This document shows, piece by piece, positions 44,258 to 54,027 of a stretch of 64,000 nt of DNA. Location of the stretch: contig JAGCCX010000081.1 in NCBI GenBank assembly GCA_017651465.1, forward strand, positions 1 through 64,000, read 5' to 3'. The stretch comes from Bacteroidales bacterium. GTDB taxonomy: Bacteria > Bacteroidota > Bacteroidia > Bacteroidales > UBA932. A program made the position numbers and the translations under genes. Position 1 is the stretch's first letter; every line of letters begins with the position of its first letter. The notes under the pieces are model-generated. The model worked only from the letters and a program-made list of their open reading frames with translations, had not been told where the DNA came from and ran no database searches.

Positions 44258-44436
44258 GGGTACTCTTCCATCAATCAGAGATACCTTCAAGACCAGAGTT
44301 CTATCATGAGTAGAGCGGCTTGGGGGTATCGGCTTTGACATTCCTCCGGCAATCCTCCTCGGTCCGGTGTCAGTGAGCGTTTTCTGGTTAGTTTTATTTC
44401 ATATATGAGGGTTTGAGGCGATTCTGGGGCGGTTTT
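44258..44436. repeat. Structured repeat S, copy 2
   Basis: This copy matches the element at 37298-37480 in islet M1. Paired segments (GACATTC, CCGGC with GTCCGG, GTGTC) are kept while other bases differ, which favours a conserved fold over recent duplication. Confidence 0.6.
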
Positions 44437-44481
44437 ATTGCTGCAGTGCTCATAGCAGTAAAACAAGGAACAGAGTTTTAG

Positions 44482-44655
44482 GTAAAAAAGCCGGACTCTC
44501 TAGAGTATTCATCAGACAGCCCTAATTTTTGCTGGCCTGATGCCGAAATCCCTATGGCTGGCCACCGGCCGGCAAAGGTCTTGCCCATGCTCGATGAAAG
44601 CATTCGCGAGGAACTCAAGGCGATGATAGAAGATTTGGATCTCGTTCTTATCTAA
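44482..44655 (+). pseudogene. C-terminal remnant of an unidentified gene
   Basis: An open frame of 57 codons without an early start codon ends in TAA. The end reads MLDESIREELKAMIEDLDLV after a proline-rich segment (FCWPDAEIPMAGHRP). It looks like coding sequence but has no N-terminus, so it is listed as a possible fragment. I recognise no family. Confidence 0.3.
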
Positions 44656-44683
44656 TGACCCCGCCCTTTGGTCTGAAACGCAA

Positions 44684-44720
44684 AATGAGCCGGTGAGTCT
44701 TGTCTCGTTCCCGGCTCATT
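44684..44720. terminator. Hairpin, probable bidirectional terminator
   Basis: A 10-bp perfect stem (AATGAGCCGG with CCGGCTCATT) lies between the remnant at 44655 and the end of the leftward small gene at 44747. Confidence 0.65.
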
Positions 44721-44746
44721 CTTAGTTTGTTTGTAGCTTGCACCCC

Positions 44747-45007
44747 CTATTCGGGAATCTCATTCAAAACATACTTAGGGCACATTTTCCTACCTAGATT
44801 ATTCTCTGACCGCTCACCCATTAGACACGTGTCTGTCGCATAGTAAGCCCGAATGAGGCCCTTCTGGGGAAATGCCCTACTTATGATGTCATAAGCTGCC
44901 ATAATCTGCTTCTCGCAAGTGACTGACTTCTCGAAGTCATCCTGCTCCAACTCCACTGCAGTGAGGTTGTTTTGCTTGATTGAAATTACCAGAATTAAAT
45001 CATTCAT
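44747..45007 (-). CDS. Small hypothetical protein (86 aa)
   Basis: The ATG at 45007 opens a frame encoding MNDLILVISIKQNNLTAVEL, an acidic centre and a cysteine-containing end (RKMCPKYVLNEIPE). It is divergent from the large system operon and shares the promoter region with it, so a regulatory or accessory role is possible. I recognise no family. A hairpin follows its stop. Confidence 0.45.
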   Translation of the reverse strand: MNDLILVISIKQNNLTAVELEQDDFEKSVTCEKQIMAAYDIISRAFPQKGLIRAYYATDTCLMGERSENNLGRKMCPKYVLNEIPE

Positions 45008-45074
45008 AAAGGGTATAATTCTCACCTTCCTGTTAAAGAGTTCTTTTTTTTATTAATAATTGAATCAAATTTTG

Positions 45075-45082
45075 TAATTTTG
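45075..45082 (+). promoter_or_regulatory. -7 promoter element of the system operon
   Basis: TAATTTTG lies 43 bases before the ATG at 45125 in an AT-rich intergenic stretch. It is the only candidate promoter I see before the run of rightward genes to 57980. Confidence 0.5.
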
Positions 45083-45124
45083 ATGAATTATACACAACGG
45101 AAGCAGATAACTTACATATAACCA

Positions 45125-46483
45125 ATGAAAAAGAATCAATATACTAGACTCATTGCTTTGAGTATTGTATCTCTATTCTTGACAGCGTGCATAACCGGAA
45201 CGCCAGGTGCTTCCGGGAATAGTGCCGTAAACAAGAATACTCCGGCCGTGAATGTCCCAACGGCAGATCCAAATGCGCCTCAGACCAGTGCGGCCACTCA
45301 GGAAACAGGTGTATATCCTACCACTCCGAATCCTGTGGTCAATGTGTACCTGGAAATCTCCGGAAGTATGAACGGCTACGTAAACGGTGGCACCTCGACC
45401 TTCCAGCAGGTTGTCAAGGAGTATCTTTCCGGAATCAATAATGCCGGTTTTGCGTCTGCTGTCAATTATTACTACGTGGGGAGCAAAATCACTTCCAAGG
45501 GAAATGATCTGAACAATTACATCACAAAGTTGACTCCGTCTTCCTTTGGCGCTGCAGGTGGTGGTGCGACCACCGATATTGGCGGTCTGTTCAAGACCAT
45601 CCTGGGCAACATGGATAGTAACACTATTTCGATTTTCATCTCTGACTGCATCATTTCGCCTGGCAGCAATACCAATACTGCTGCATACGCACGTGGTCAG
45701 ATGACCGATGTGCGCGATGCCATTGTCAGCTACACCAATCATTATGAAGATCTGGCCTGCCTGGTTTATCAGTTTGATTCCGAGTTCAACGGTCGTTACT
45801 TCGACTATCAGAACCATCCTCGTAAGGTAAATATGCAGCGCCCGTTCTATATCTGGGTGTTTGGACATACAGCTCATGTGGCTATGATGAAACTCCAGTA
45901 TGTCCCGGATAAGGATTTCAAGGTAGCCCCGATTCGCAATCAGTGGATTATCTTCAATACTCCGCTGTCAGCACTTCAAGACAACAACAAGTACGGTCTT
46001 CTCCTCCCGAACACGGCAAAGAATGGCCAGTATGTTCGTAAATCTGGGACAGAACTTCGCACCATCCAGAAGGCCGGTGATAATTATCGCTTCTCGTTTG
46101 GCGCGAATCTGCTTACAGCGCAGTTCCTGATGGGCGATGATTATGTTGAGGACACCAGGAACTACAAGCAGATGATTGGGAAAGCCGTCAAGGAAAAGTT
46201 CTACGGAGAGATTGAGAAGGATTTCAATCAGTCATCTCCGTTCTCAGAGATTTTCCGTGTGGATTCTGATTCTCCTTTCCAGAAAGGAACGTTCTCTCTC
46301 GCGTTTATTCCTGAGGTTCCTGACTGGGCATATGAATGCACGGATACCGATGACCGCATGTTTAACGGGGCCAATGATAACAAGACCTATGGCCTCAACA
46401 ACATTTTCGAGGGTGTCTTCAATGGCTTCAATAATGGCGGCCACATCAACATTCTGGCTCAGTTTGACTTCGAAATAAAATAA
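45125..46483 (+). CDS. Lipoprotein with a von Willebrand A-like domain
   Basis: The 452-residue product has a lipoprotein signal ending at Cys22 (LTAC), then a threonine/proline/alanine-rich linker to about residue 70. A VWA-like fold follows: NVYLEISGSMNGY holds a MIDAS-like ExSxS, GGGATTDIGGLF supplies the threonine loop and TISIFISDCIIS the fourth strand. The first MIDAS aspartate is replaced by glutamate. VWA domains bind protein partners through a metal ion. As first gene of the operon and the only clear envelope-anchored binder, it may serve as the external sensor or docking subunit. The downstream gene starts nine bases after its stop. Confidence 0.7.
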   Translation: MKKNQYTRLIALSIVSLFLTACITGTPGASGNSAVNKNTPAVNVPTADPNAPQTSAATQETGVYPTTPNPVVNVYLEISGSMNGYVNGGTSTFQQVVKEYLSGINNAGFASAVNYYYVGSKITSKGNDLNNYITKLTPSSFGAAGGGATTDIGGLFKTILGNMDSNTISIFISDCIISPGSNTNTAAYARGQMTDVRDAIVSYTNHYEDLACLVYQFDSEFNGRYFDYQNHPRKVNMQRPFYIWVFGHTAHVAMMKLQYVPDKDFKVAPIRNQWIIFNTPLSALQDNNKYGLLLPNTAKNGQYVRKSGTELRTIQKAGDNYRFSFGANLLTAQFLMGDDYVEDTRNYKQMIGKAVKEKFYGEIEKDFNQSSPFSEIFRVDSDSPFQKGTFSLAFIPEVPDWAYECTDTDDRMFNGANDNKTYGLNNIFEGVFNGFNNGGHINILAQFDFEIK

Positions 46484-46492
46484 AACACAGAT

Positions 46493-46957
46493 ATGGAATT
46501 CTTTTCACTGTTCTACCAGCTCAATGTCTACGGGCAGGATTTGTTCTATCACCTGAAGGGATGGGACAATGGAATGCAGGACTTTGTGGCGGCCAACAAT
46601 CAATTCCCGACAATCTGGCTTGTCACCTTCCTGTCCGCCGTGGCAATGTTTGTAGTTTTCTACTACATTCTCAATCACCCCAGGTTTAACAAGTTCTGGC
46701 ATTGGCTTATCGCCCTTGCTGTTCTTGCAATCGGAATCTTCATCTGGTCAAGAGGACTTGTACTTGCCGACATTACCGGCGCATCCATGCATCCGGTTGA
46801 CCCGTCCCTGAATATCAGCGCAGACAATGCAATGATGTTCGGTGTGTACAACGCTGTCCTTTCTGCGATCTTCTTCCTGTTCTTCTCCGTTATTGGAAGA
46901 TTCGGAAGCAAGAACTGCAAGAATGCTCCTTGGAAGTCACTCATTAACAGGAAATAG
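46493..46957 (+). CDS. Three-helix membrane protein
   Basis: The 154-residue product has three hydrophobic helices at about 40-60 (TIWLVTFLSAVAMFVVFYYI), 69-91 and 115-138 (FGVYNAVLSAIFFLFFSVIG). A basic C-terminus (KNCKNAPWKSLINRK) is probably cytoplasmic. I recognise no family. It lies between the VWA-like lipoprotein and the tubulin-like gene with two bases before the latter, so it may couple the outer part of the system to the cytoplasmic filament-type proteins. Confidence 0.65.
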   Translation: MEFFSLFYQLNVYGQDLFYHLKGWDNGMQDFVAANNQFPTIWLVTFLSAVAMFVVFYYILNHPRFNKFWHWLIALAVLAIGIFIWSRGLVLADITGASMHPVDPSLNISADNAMMFGVYNAVLSAIFFLFFSVIGRFGSKNCKNAPWKSLINRK

Positions 46958-46959
46958 CC

Positions 46960-48402
46960 ATGGCAAAGTTATACGTATTTGGTATAGGCGGTACGGGTTC
47001 ACGTACCCTTCGCGCTCTCACTATGATGCTGGCCAGCGGTGTTGAATGCAAGTTCGACACAGTTGTTCCTGTTATCATCGACCCCGATGCCTCTGCAGCA
47101 GATATGAGTCGCACCGTAGATGCGATGACTCGCTATATGAAGGTCCGCAAGTCCCTTGATTTTAACTCTGCTAACGAGAACCGATTCTTCAAGACTGAGA
47201 TTTGCCCTATTCAGGACATGTCTACCTTCAAACTCACGCTGGAGAATACTGAGAATGTCACATTCCGTGACTACATGAAAACAAACCAGATGGATGCTCC
47301 CAGTAAGGCACTCATCAATATGCTTTTCTCTCAAGCCAACCTTGATTCCGATATGGTGGTCGGCTTCAAGGGAAATCCGAATATCGGCAGTGTGGTCCTG
47401 AATCAGTTCTCCACTTCTGATGCCTACAAGGCTTTCTCCAATAACTTCGAGGAAGGGGACCGTATTTTCATTATCAGCTCCATCTTCGGCGGCACCGGCG
47501 CCAGTGGCTTCCCGCTGCTGCTCAAGACGCTCCGCAACGACCAGACTTCCCAGCATTGGAATTACATCAAAAACGCCAAAATTGGTGCAGTGACTGTCCT
47601 ACCGTATTTCAACGTTGAGCAGGACGACAATAGTGGTGTGGATTCATCAACTTTCTATTCCAAGACCAAATCCGCCTTAGCATATTATGACAGGAATATC
47701 ACTGGTAACAATTCAGTGAATGCCTTGTACTACATTGGCGACAGCATGCTGGCTACGTACAAGAATCATGACGGCGGTTCTGAGCAGCGCAACAACGCCC
47801 ACATGGTTGAGTTATACGCTGCTCTCTCAATCCTGAAGTTCGCTTCCACTCCGGACAACGAATTGGACGGCCGGACTCAGACTTATGAATATGGCATCGA
47901 CACAAACGACGAGGACATCAAGCAGGTTATCTTCAAAGACCTTGGCCCCGAAACTCGTCAACTTATTCAGAAGCCTCTTACGATGTTCTTATTGATGAAC
48001 AAATACATGAAGAGCGCTCTTTCTTCTCAGTATAAGTACCAGCCTTGGGCTAAAGATTGTGGTCTTGACGAGAACTTCTTCACGTCACAATACTACGCTG
48101 ACCTCGTCAAATTCCAGGATGCCTTCCGTGTATGGCTTCAGGAACTGGATGACAACAAGCGCTCCTTTAAGCCCTTCGACGAGAATCGGGTAATTCCGCT
48201 CTTTGACCTTGTCAACGGAGCTAAAGCGCATAAGATACTCTGGCCGCTGCACGACCTTTTCGCCAAGAATTATGCGTTGATGGATTCGTTCCTCAACACC
48301 AACTGGCCGAAATGGAATAAGACTGCTTCTAAAGAACAAAAATTCATGGAAGTGTTCTATCGTGCCACTAATAAGTTGACCCTCAAGAAATATAACTTCT
48401 AA
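46960..48402 (+). CDS. Tubulin/FtsZ-like GTPase
   Basis: The 480-residue product starts MAKLYVFGIGGTGSRT, a Rossmann-type entry loop, and has the tubulin signature GGTGASG at 177-183 inside IISSIFGGTGASGFPLLL. These are the marks of the bacterial tubulin-like family (Tubulin_2-type) rather than FtsZ itself; the length is well above FtsZ. The C-terminal 200 residues are helical and unfamiliar. Such proteins probably bind GTP and may polymerise. It is followed after four bases by an actin/Hsp70-fold ATPase gene, an unusual pairing of the two cytomotive folds. Confidence 0.78.
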   Translation: MAKLYVFGIGGTGSRTLRALTMMLASGVECKFDTVVPVIIDPDASAADMSRTVDAMTRYMKVRKSLDFNSANENRFFKTEICPIQDMSTFKLTLENTENVTFRDYMKTNQMDAPSKALINMLFSQANLDSDMVVGFKGNPNIGSVVLNQFSTSDAYKAFSNNFEEGDRIFIISSIFGGTGASGFPLLLKTLRNDQTSQHWNYIKNAKIGAVTVLPYFNVEQDDNSGVDSSTFYSKTKSALAYYDRNITGNNSVNALYYIGDSMLATYKNHDGGSEQRNNAHMVELYAALSILKFASTPDNELDGRTQTYEYGIDTNDEDIKQVIFKDLGPETRQLIQKPLTMFLLMNKYMKSALSSQYKYQPWAKDCGLDENFFTSQYYADLVKFQDAFRVWLQELDDNKRSFKPFDENRVIPLFDLVNGAKAHKILWPLHDLFAKNYALMDSFLNTNWPKWNKTASKEQKFMEVFYRATNKLTLKKYNF

Positions 48403-48406
48403 GATT

Positions 48407-51400
48407 ATGGCAAAGGTTTTCAGAATACATAAGGAAGGCTCTGGTAACATTATTGACTGGGCAAAGAGCCATTCGTACGGAGATAACGTAATCAAGCAGA
48501 TTACCGACCCCTTCGGTGCCAAGGCGACCAAGGAGATTACCTCCATACCTTCGCCGTTCTCAAGAATTGACCTGGCTGTCACTGCATTCAAGACTGTAGT
48601 GGAGGCCGGCCTGGAAGGCGCTACCATCTATCATAAGATTGTGTCCGACTGCCTTGACATTGGCGAAATCTTCTTCAACGCAGAGAATTTCAAAGATCCG
48701 CGTGACCATAGCAAAAACAAGATTGAAATCCTTGTTTGGGACCGTGCCCAGGAGATTGCCAAATTGAAGAATTCTCCCGTAAAGGAGCACAAGATTGTTG
48801 GCGAGACTCTTGATATGTATCTTAATCAGGATGCCAAGGCCTACAACTTTGACAAGATGGACAAAGTCTATCTCCTCAACTACAAAGGCCCTGACCGGAA
48901 AGACCCTCAAATCAATATCATAGGTGCCACTTCACCGGCTACGCTCTTCTTCAGCTCTGCGAATGATTTGTCTTATGTTTCAGACCATCTACGTTTCCGG
49001 AACAACGATCGTCCATTCGATTCCGAATATACGCCACTGTACAAACGTGATATTGAATTCCAGAAGTTCCTTTATGCGTTGAGGCTTAGCATCGGAAAGA
49101 CGCAGTTCGCCGCACTGTTTGGTGCTGTGGATTCCTATATGGACCAGTCTTACGGTTATCTTAGCGAAGAGTACAAGGCCAAAATAGATGCGCTGAATGA
49201 GGAATCCGTGGAGAATTACGAGGTACTTACCGACGGAGGCAGCAACCGTGTTGATATTCTCGGCTATCCTGTGCGTAAGCGGAACGAGACTGGTATCATA
49301 GAGAGTGACTTTGAGATTCTTGCTACCAACAAGAGCGCTATCAAGCCCCTCGTTCTTCCTGTGGAGGCAGGCAATACTTACAAGAACCTGAATTACGTCC
49401 AGGGCCAGTGGAAGGAGACTTATCAGGCCCCCATGCATGATGATGCAGACCTGACAAGCCGTCAGCTTCCTTATATCGGCCTGAAGTACCCCTATCTCAC
49501 CATTGATGACTTCCTTTCGCGGGATATGGTATTCCTTCCGTACTCCTTCAATTCGAATGACTTTTACAACGGGAACAAAGACCCCAGGAAGAGCAACAAC
49601 ACATTCCTGCTGCCTCTGACCAAGACATTCTTCCAGTACTTCACGGTCAATGACCTGATGGGAACCATGAAGGACGGTAAGAACATGTTCGAGATTCAGC
49701 CGCTCCAGGGAGGTAGTGTGAATGTCGAACTGCGTATTCCTATTAAAAAGGGTGGATATATCCGGTATTCCAGAATGTACGTTCCGGGTAAATCCATCGA
49801 CCTTACCGATAACTCAGGCTGCATAACAGAAAAACAGTTCGGACTTGGCGTGATGCCTCTTGTCCGCTTTGGCGATGGAATATTGCCCAGTTATCGTATT
49901 GCTATGTTCAGCAAATCGGCTCGTACTGAGCTTGAGTTTGCTAATGGCGAAAGCACTTGCCAGATTGAACATCATATTACTCGTCGTGAGGCAGGGCAGA
50001 ATGCCTGTAGCGTGGAGTCGTATGTAATGGAGCACAATTTTGATGTGATATACGCCACGGTAGACGGCCTTACGAATGTGATTATTCCTCGCTTCCGCAA
50101 GGCCTCTGGCGGCTCCCAGTTTACATTTGCTATTGACTTTGGTACCACGAATACACACATTGAGTATTCGGTAGATGGTTCTGCTCCGAAGGCCTTTGAT
50201 ATGCCGGCCGCTGAGAGTCAGCTTTGCCGCCTTAGCACGGACTACGAAGAGCAGGAAGCCATTGATATCAATGTCGCCTTTGACGAGGCATTTATTCCGT
50301 CCACCATTGGTGACGCATCTGATTATCATTTCCCGATGCGTACTGTATACGCAGAATGGACCGACGTCAATTATCAGCAGCATACCGAAACTTTGGCAGA
50401 AGGTAACATTCCTTTCCGCTATGAAAAGGCACGTAACCCTCTGTATAACAAGGTAAAGACCAATCTTAAATGGTCTAAGGCTGAAGAAGCAAATACCCGT
50501 GTCAAACTGTACATCGAGAATCTCTTCATTATGATGAGGAATAAGGTTCTCCTGTCAGGTGGCCGTCTTTCTGACACCAAGGTTATCTGGTTCTATCCTG
50601 CCAGTATGACGGAGTTCCGACTCAATGCTTTCCGTGGTGTCTGGGAAAAACTCTTCTCTAAGTACATCAATGCTAATTCTAATGACAAGCTGCTTTGCCT
50701 GTCTGAATCCGCAGCACCTTACTTCTTCTATAAGAACCGTCGTGGCTTGACCTCCAATGCCGTTACTATTGACGTGGGCGGTGGAACTACGGATGTCCTG
50801 GTCATTAAGGATGATGTCCCCGTGGCAATGACCTCCTTCCGTTTTGCCTCCAATGCAATTTTCGGCGATGGCTACAACTGGAGTCCGGAAACCAACGGCT
50901 TTGTGAAGAAGTACAAAGGAGATATCAACGACCGTTTGGTGGGCAATTCCATGCACCTGAAAGATGCCCTCAACGCCTATCAGGAAATCATGAATAGCGA
51001 TAATTCCAGCGACATAGCAGCCTTCTTCTTCTCGCTGGCCGGCAATGCATCTGTCGTAAAGAACAGAATTCCCCTGGACTTCATGGCCATGCTCTGCAAC
51101 GACCCGAAGATGAAGTATGTATTTATCGTCTTCTATGGCTCTGTGATATATCATATCGCCAAGATGATCAAGGCAAAGAATCTACCGGTTCCTCAGGTTG
51201 TTGCCTTCAGTGGTAACGGCTCCAAGACCCTTAACGTTCTTTCACCGTCAGACCAGACCATTTCAGAATTCGTTACCCGAATCTTCCGGAAGGTTCTTGG
51301 CGAATGCCCTGAAATTCGTGTCATCAAAGAAGAAGAACCCAAACTTGCAACGAGTAAAGGCGGTATTTACTATGACAACTCTCTCTCTTATGAGGGCATT

Positions 51401-51778
51401 GAAAAACTGCGCTTCTCGCAGTTAGGTGCAGATGATACCACCTCCACGGAAGGGAAGAAGTACAATGAAGTCAATAATGATTCTGCTATCAATGCCGTCA
51501 GCAATAACGTTAGCAAGTTCATTGATGAACTCTTCCATATCACTGATGCCAATAAGTTTATGGTGCGCTCTTTGGGCGCAGACCCGAGCTTGTTCGAGCA
51601 GATTCCGGATCTGTGCAAGTACAACCTTGTTGAATTCACACGTCAAGGCCTAAAGGCCAAGTTGAACGAACTCAGTGACTGGGGCCAAGACCCGACCGCT
51701 CCCATTGAGGAAACCATGTTCTTCTATCCTATTGTTGCCATGTTAAACAACCTCGCTCGCGAGATTAGCAATAAATAA
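48407..51778 (+). CDS. Large actin/Hsp70-superfamily (ASKHA) ATPase
   Basis: The 1123-residue product has an unfamiliar N-terminal region of about 560 residues with a beta-rich middle part. The ASKHA ATPase core comes after it. Phosphate-1 motif DFGTTNTH starts at Asp577, phosphate-2 motif IDVGGGTTDVLVI starts near Asp789, and the adenosine motif VVAFSGNGSKTLN has glycines 936 and 938. The last 150 residues are helical. SrfB-like virulence-associated ATPases are the closest group I can think of by size and fold, but this is not certain. It is the largest protein of the operon and probably its ATP-driven core together with the tubulin-like protein. Confidence 0.75.
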   Translation: MAKVFRIHKEGSGNIIDWAKSHSYGDNVIKQITDPFGAKATKEITSIPSPFSRIDLAVTAFKTVVEAGLEGATIYHKIVSDCLDIGEIFFNAENFKDPRDHSKNKIEILVWDRAQEIAKLKNSPVKEHKIVGETLDMYLNQDAKAYNFDKMDKVYLLNYKGPDRKDPQINIIGATSPATLFFSSANDLSYVSDHLRFRNNDRPFDSEYTPLYKRDIEFQKFLYALRLSIGKTQFAALFGAVDSYMDQSYGYLSEEYKAKIDALNEESVENYEVLTDGGSNRVDILGYPVRKRNETGIIESDFEILATNKSAIKPLVLPVEAGNTYKNLNYVQGQWKETYQAPMHDDADLTSRQLPYIGLKYPYLTIDDFLSRDMVFLPYSFNSNDFYNGNKDPRKSNNTFLLPLTKTFFQYFTVNDLMGTMKDGKNMFEIQPLQGGSVNVELRIPIKKGGYIRYSRMYVPGKSIDLTDNSGCITEKQFGLGVMPLVRFGDGILPSYRIAMFSKSARTELEFANGESTCQIEHHITRREAGQNACSVESYVMEHNFDVIYATVDGLTNVIIPRFRKASGGSQFTFAIDFGTTNTHIEYSVDGSAPKAFDMPAAESQLCRLSTDYEEQEAIDINVAFDEAFIPSTIGDASDYHFPMRTVYAEWTDVNYQQHTETLAEGNIPFRYEKARNPLYNKVKTNLKWSKAEEANTRVKLYIENLFIMMRNKVLLSGGRLSDTKVIWFYPASMTEFRLNAFRGVWEKLFSKYINANSNDKLLCLSESAAPYFFYKNRRGLTSNAVTIDVGGGTTDVLVIKDDVPVAMTSFRFASNAIFGDGYNWSPETNGFVKKYKGDINDRLVGNSMHLKDALNAYQEIMNSDNSSDIAAFFFSLAGNASVVKNRIPLDFMAMLCNDPKMKYVFIVFYGSVIYHIAKMIKAKNLPVPQVVAFSGNGSKTLNVLSPSDQTISEFVTRIFRKVLGECPEIRVIKEEEPKLATSKGGIYYDNSLSYEGIEKLRFSQLGADDTTSTEGKKYNEVNNDSAINAVSNNVSKFIDELFHITDANKFMVRSLGADPSLFEQIPDLCKYNLVEFTRQGLKAKLNELSDWGQDPTAPIEETMFFYPIVAMLNNLAREISNK

Positions 51779-51786
51779 AGGAGCAG

Positions 51787-52440
51787 ATGGATTCGAATAA
51801 TTTAGTATTGATAATCATTCTGATTGCAGTTGTCCTTGCACTGGTATTGTCTCTGATAGCCCTTATTTCAGCCAAGAAAGCATCGGATCGCAGTCACAAT
51901 ATTGGTCATATTGCCCGAGAGGAAATTCGCCGATACATGGGTTTTGAAGGTGAGCAGCGTATTAAGAGTGCTATCCGCGATGAATTGTCTCGAGAGCAGC
52001 AAAAGAATGACGGACCTAAACAGGAGCTGGTTAAGTCTGCAGAGACAGTCGTGAACACTCCGGAGAAAGAGGAAAAGCCCATGGAGGTTGTTCCTGCCCA
52101 AGAAGCCGAGACCGAGAAAGCCCCTGTTGAGATTACTCTTCCGGAGCCTGTCACTTTCTATACTGGAATTTGCAAGGAAGGCGCATTTAAGCACGTAACT
52201 ACCGCCCCGGACAGTAAGACAATCTTTACCATCTATGCCGAAAGCAAAGATGCCGTTAACGGTATCCTCAACGTTGATCAAAGTGCTTACGACAAGATTG
52301 CACAGACGCCTGATTACTTGCAAAATGCCTGCGTGTATAGCGGGAATGGTACACAACTCAAAATAACCAAGACTGGTACTGTTCAGAAAGAGAATGGCAC
52401 CTGGGTCGTTAAGGAGCCCATTGTGGCTGAATTTAACTAA
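51787..52440 (+). CDS. Membrane-anchored protein with acidic linker (217 aa)
   Basis: One N-terminal helix (about 6-27, LVLIIILIAVVLALVLSLIA) is followed by a basic/helical stretch to about 75 and a glutamate- and proline-rich linker to about 118. A C-terminal domain of about 100 residues follows (TFYTGICKEGAFKH, FTIYAESKDAVNGIL). I recognise no family. The ribosome-binding stretch AAGGAG lies just upstream. It may tether the cytoplasmic ATPases to the membrane beside the MotA-like channel encoded next. Confidence 0.6.
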   Translation: MDSNNLVLIIILIAVVLALVLSLIALISAKKASDRSHNIGHIAREEIRRYMGFEGEQRIKSAIRDELSREQQKNDGPKQELVKSAETVVNTPEKEEKPMEVVPAQEAETEKAPVEITLPEPVTFYTGICKEGAFKHVTTAPDSKTIFTIYAESKDAVNGILNVDQSAYDKIAQTPDYLQNACVYSGNGTQLKITKTGTVQKENGTWVVKEPIVAEFN

Positions 52441-52448
52441 CTGATTAA

Positions 52449-54026
52449 ATGACAGGAATAGATATTACCAAGTTCATTCCGGAACTTATCTTTGTCGCAA
52501 TAATCGTTGTTTTACAATTCAGGTTTTTCTTCGCCAATTCTTGGAAAAGAAATATCCTGAAGGGCATCTTCCCAGAGAAACTTGAAGACAACCTTGCTGT
52601 CGACAAAGATGAAGAGGGTGTTGCAAAGATTGTGACCTCGGACAAGGTAAGCGATACCCTGCGTGATGAAATCATTGCCCCAATCAATTCTTATCTTGAG
52701 AATAATAAGGGGGCAACTGATTACCACATTATTAAAGACTTATCAGACCGTACCTGTGACAAGATACAGGATGAGGTTGATTCATACAATCCCATTCCGC
52801 TGTACCTTGGCCTTTGCGGTACAATGCTGGGCATCATATTCGGTATTTTCTTCCTTTTTAGGGCAGGTGGTCTTGAATCACTTTTGGCATCAGCATCTTC
52901 CGCCGGAACAACATCCGGAGCAGCTGCATCTGAGGGCATTCAGCATCTTCTCGGAGGTGTGGCTGTCGCAATGATTGCGAGCCTATTTGGCGTTGTTTTG
53001 ACAATTATCGGCACACGTCATACCAAAGAGGCTGTATCGGCTAACGAGGAAGGACGCAACAAGTTCTTGTCTTGGATACAGAGCAATCTGTTGCCGAAGA
53101 TGAGCAGTGATGTGGTGAGTACTCTGGGTAACTTCTACCAGAACCTGAATGAATTCAATGGAACGTTCTCCAGGAACTCTAAGGAGTTACAGGAGGCCTT
53201 CGAAGCCATCAAAAATGCATATGCTGGCCAAACGGAATATGCAAAAGAACTCAATAAACTGGACATTGCAAAAGCTCAAATGGCTTTTGCCGCGTTAGGG
53301 GGCGCCACAGACAAGATTAACGATCTCAATGAGTTCTTGAAAGGCTCGTCGCAGTACCTGGCCAGTGTAGTCGCCTTGGCTAATAAGTTGGATACGGCTG
53401 ATGAAAGAACAAAGGCCATCGAGCGGATGGGCCAGTTCTTCCAGAGCGAGATTGAGCAGATTTCTGCCCGCAAGGCCCTTCTTTCTGAGACGGTTGGTAA
53501 GATTGACCTGAACCTTAGGAATTCTCTTGATGGCCTTCAAACTTCCTCCACTGAACATGTAGGAAATCTTCAGACGCACCTCAATAAGGTGTATCTGGAC
53601 TTCCAAAATGCAGTAGCGGAACAACAGAGGTTACTTGAGCAGAAACTTTCCGAATCTTCTCTATATCTTGAGCAGTTTAAACGTCTTGAAACCATTCAGG
53701 GCCAATTGGATAAGATGCTTAAGTCCGAAGAGTTTATTGATAAGGCTGATGCAGAGATAGCTAGACTTGACACTCAAATTGGAAGATTAGATCGGATTGA
53801 ATCGGCCCTCAACCGTCTGATAGAGATTGTTTCAAAGCGTCCCGCAGTCGCAAGCCCGGCGGTACGGGAAGCCACCTTGTTCGACAATCCTCAACAGCCT
53901 CAGGATGTTAAAGTCAAGGTTAATCTGCCAGTACCACGTTGGCTGGCATTTACTACTTGCGGCGTTCTCATAGCTGCCGGACTTTTCTCAATCGTTTATC
54001 CTTTACTGATAAAGTTCCTTGGATAA
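52449..54026 (+). CDS. MotA/TolQ/ExbB-like channel protein with long coiled-coil tail
   Basis: The 525-residue product has membrane helices at about 10-28, 116-138 and 166-188. YLGLCGTMLGIIFGIFFLF and the paired HLLGGVAVAMIASLFGVVL match the stator pattern of MotA, ExbB and ZorA. Residues about 200-470 are coiled coil, and a final helix at about 500-522 follows a proline-rich segment. Stator proteins form a pentamer around two copies of a MotB-like partner, encoded immediately downstream with one base between stop and start. Ion flow through the pair probably drives movement of the tail or attached proteins. The long tail recalls ZorA of Zorya; the terminal membrane helix is unusual. Confidence 0.78.
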   Translation: MTGIDITKFIPELIFVAIIVVLQFRFFFANSWKRNILKGIFPEKLEDNLAVDKDEEGVAKIVTSDKVSDTLRDEIIAPINSYLENNKGATDYHIIKDLSDRTCDKIQDEVDSYNPIPLYLGLCGTMLGIIFGIFFLFRAGGLESLLASASSAGTTSGAAASEGIQHLLGGVAVAMIASLFGVVLTIIGTRHTKEAVSANEEGRNKFLSWIQSNLLPKMSSDVVSTLGNFYQNLNEFNGTFSRNSKELQEAFEAIKNAYAGQTEYAKELNKLDIAKAQMAFAALGGATDKINDLNEFLKGSSQYLASVVALANKLDTADERTKAIERMGQFFQSEIEQISARKALLSETVGKIDLNLRNSLDGLQTSSTEHVGNLQTHLNKVYLDFQNAVAEQQRLLEQKLSESSLYLEQFKRLETIQGQLDKMLKSEEFIDKADAEIARLDTQIGRLDRIESALNRLIEIVSKRPAVASPAVREATLFDNPQQPQDVKVKVNLPVPRWLAFTTCGVLIAAGLFSIVYPLLIKFLG

Positions 54027-54027
54027 A

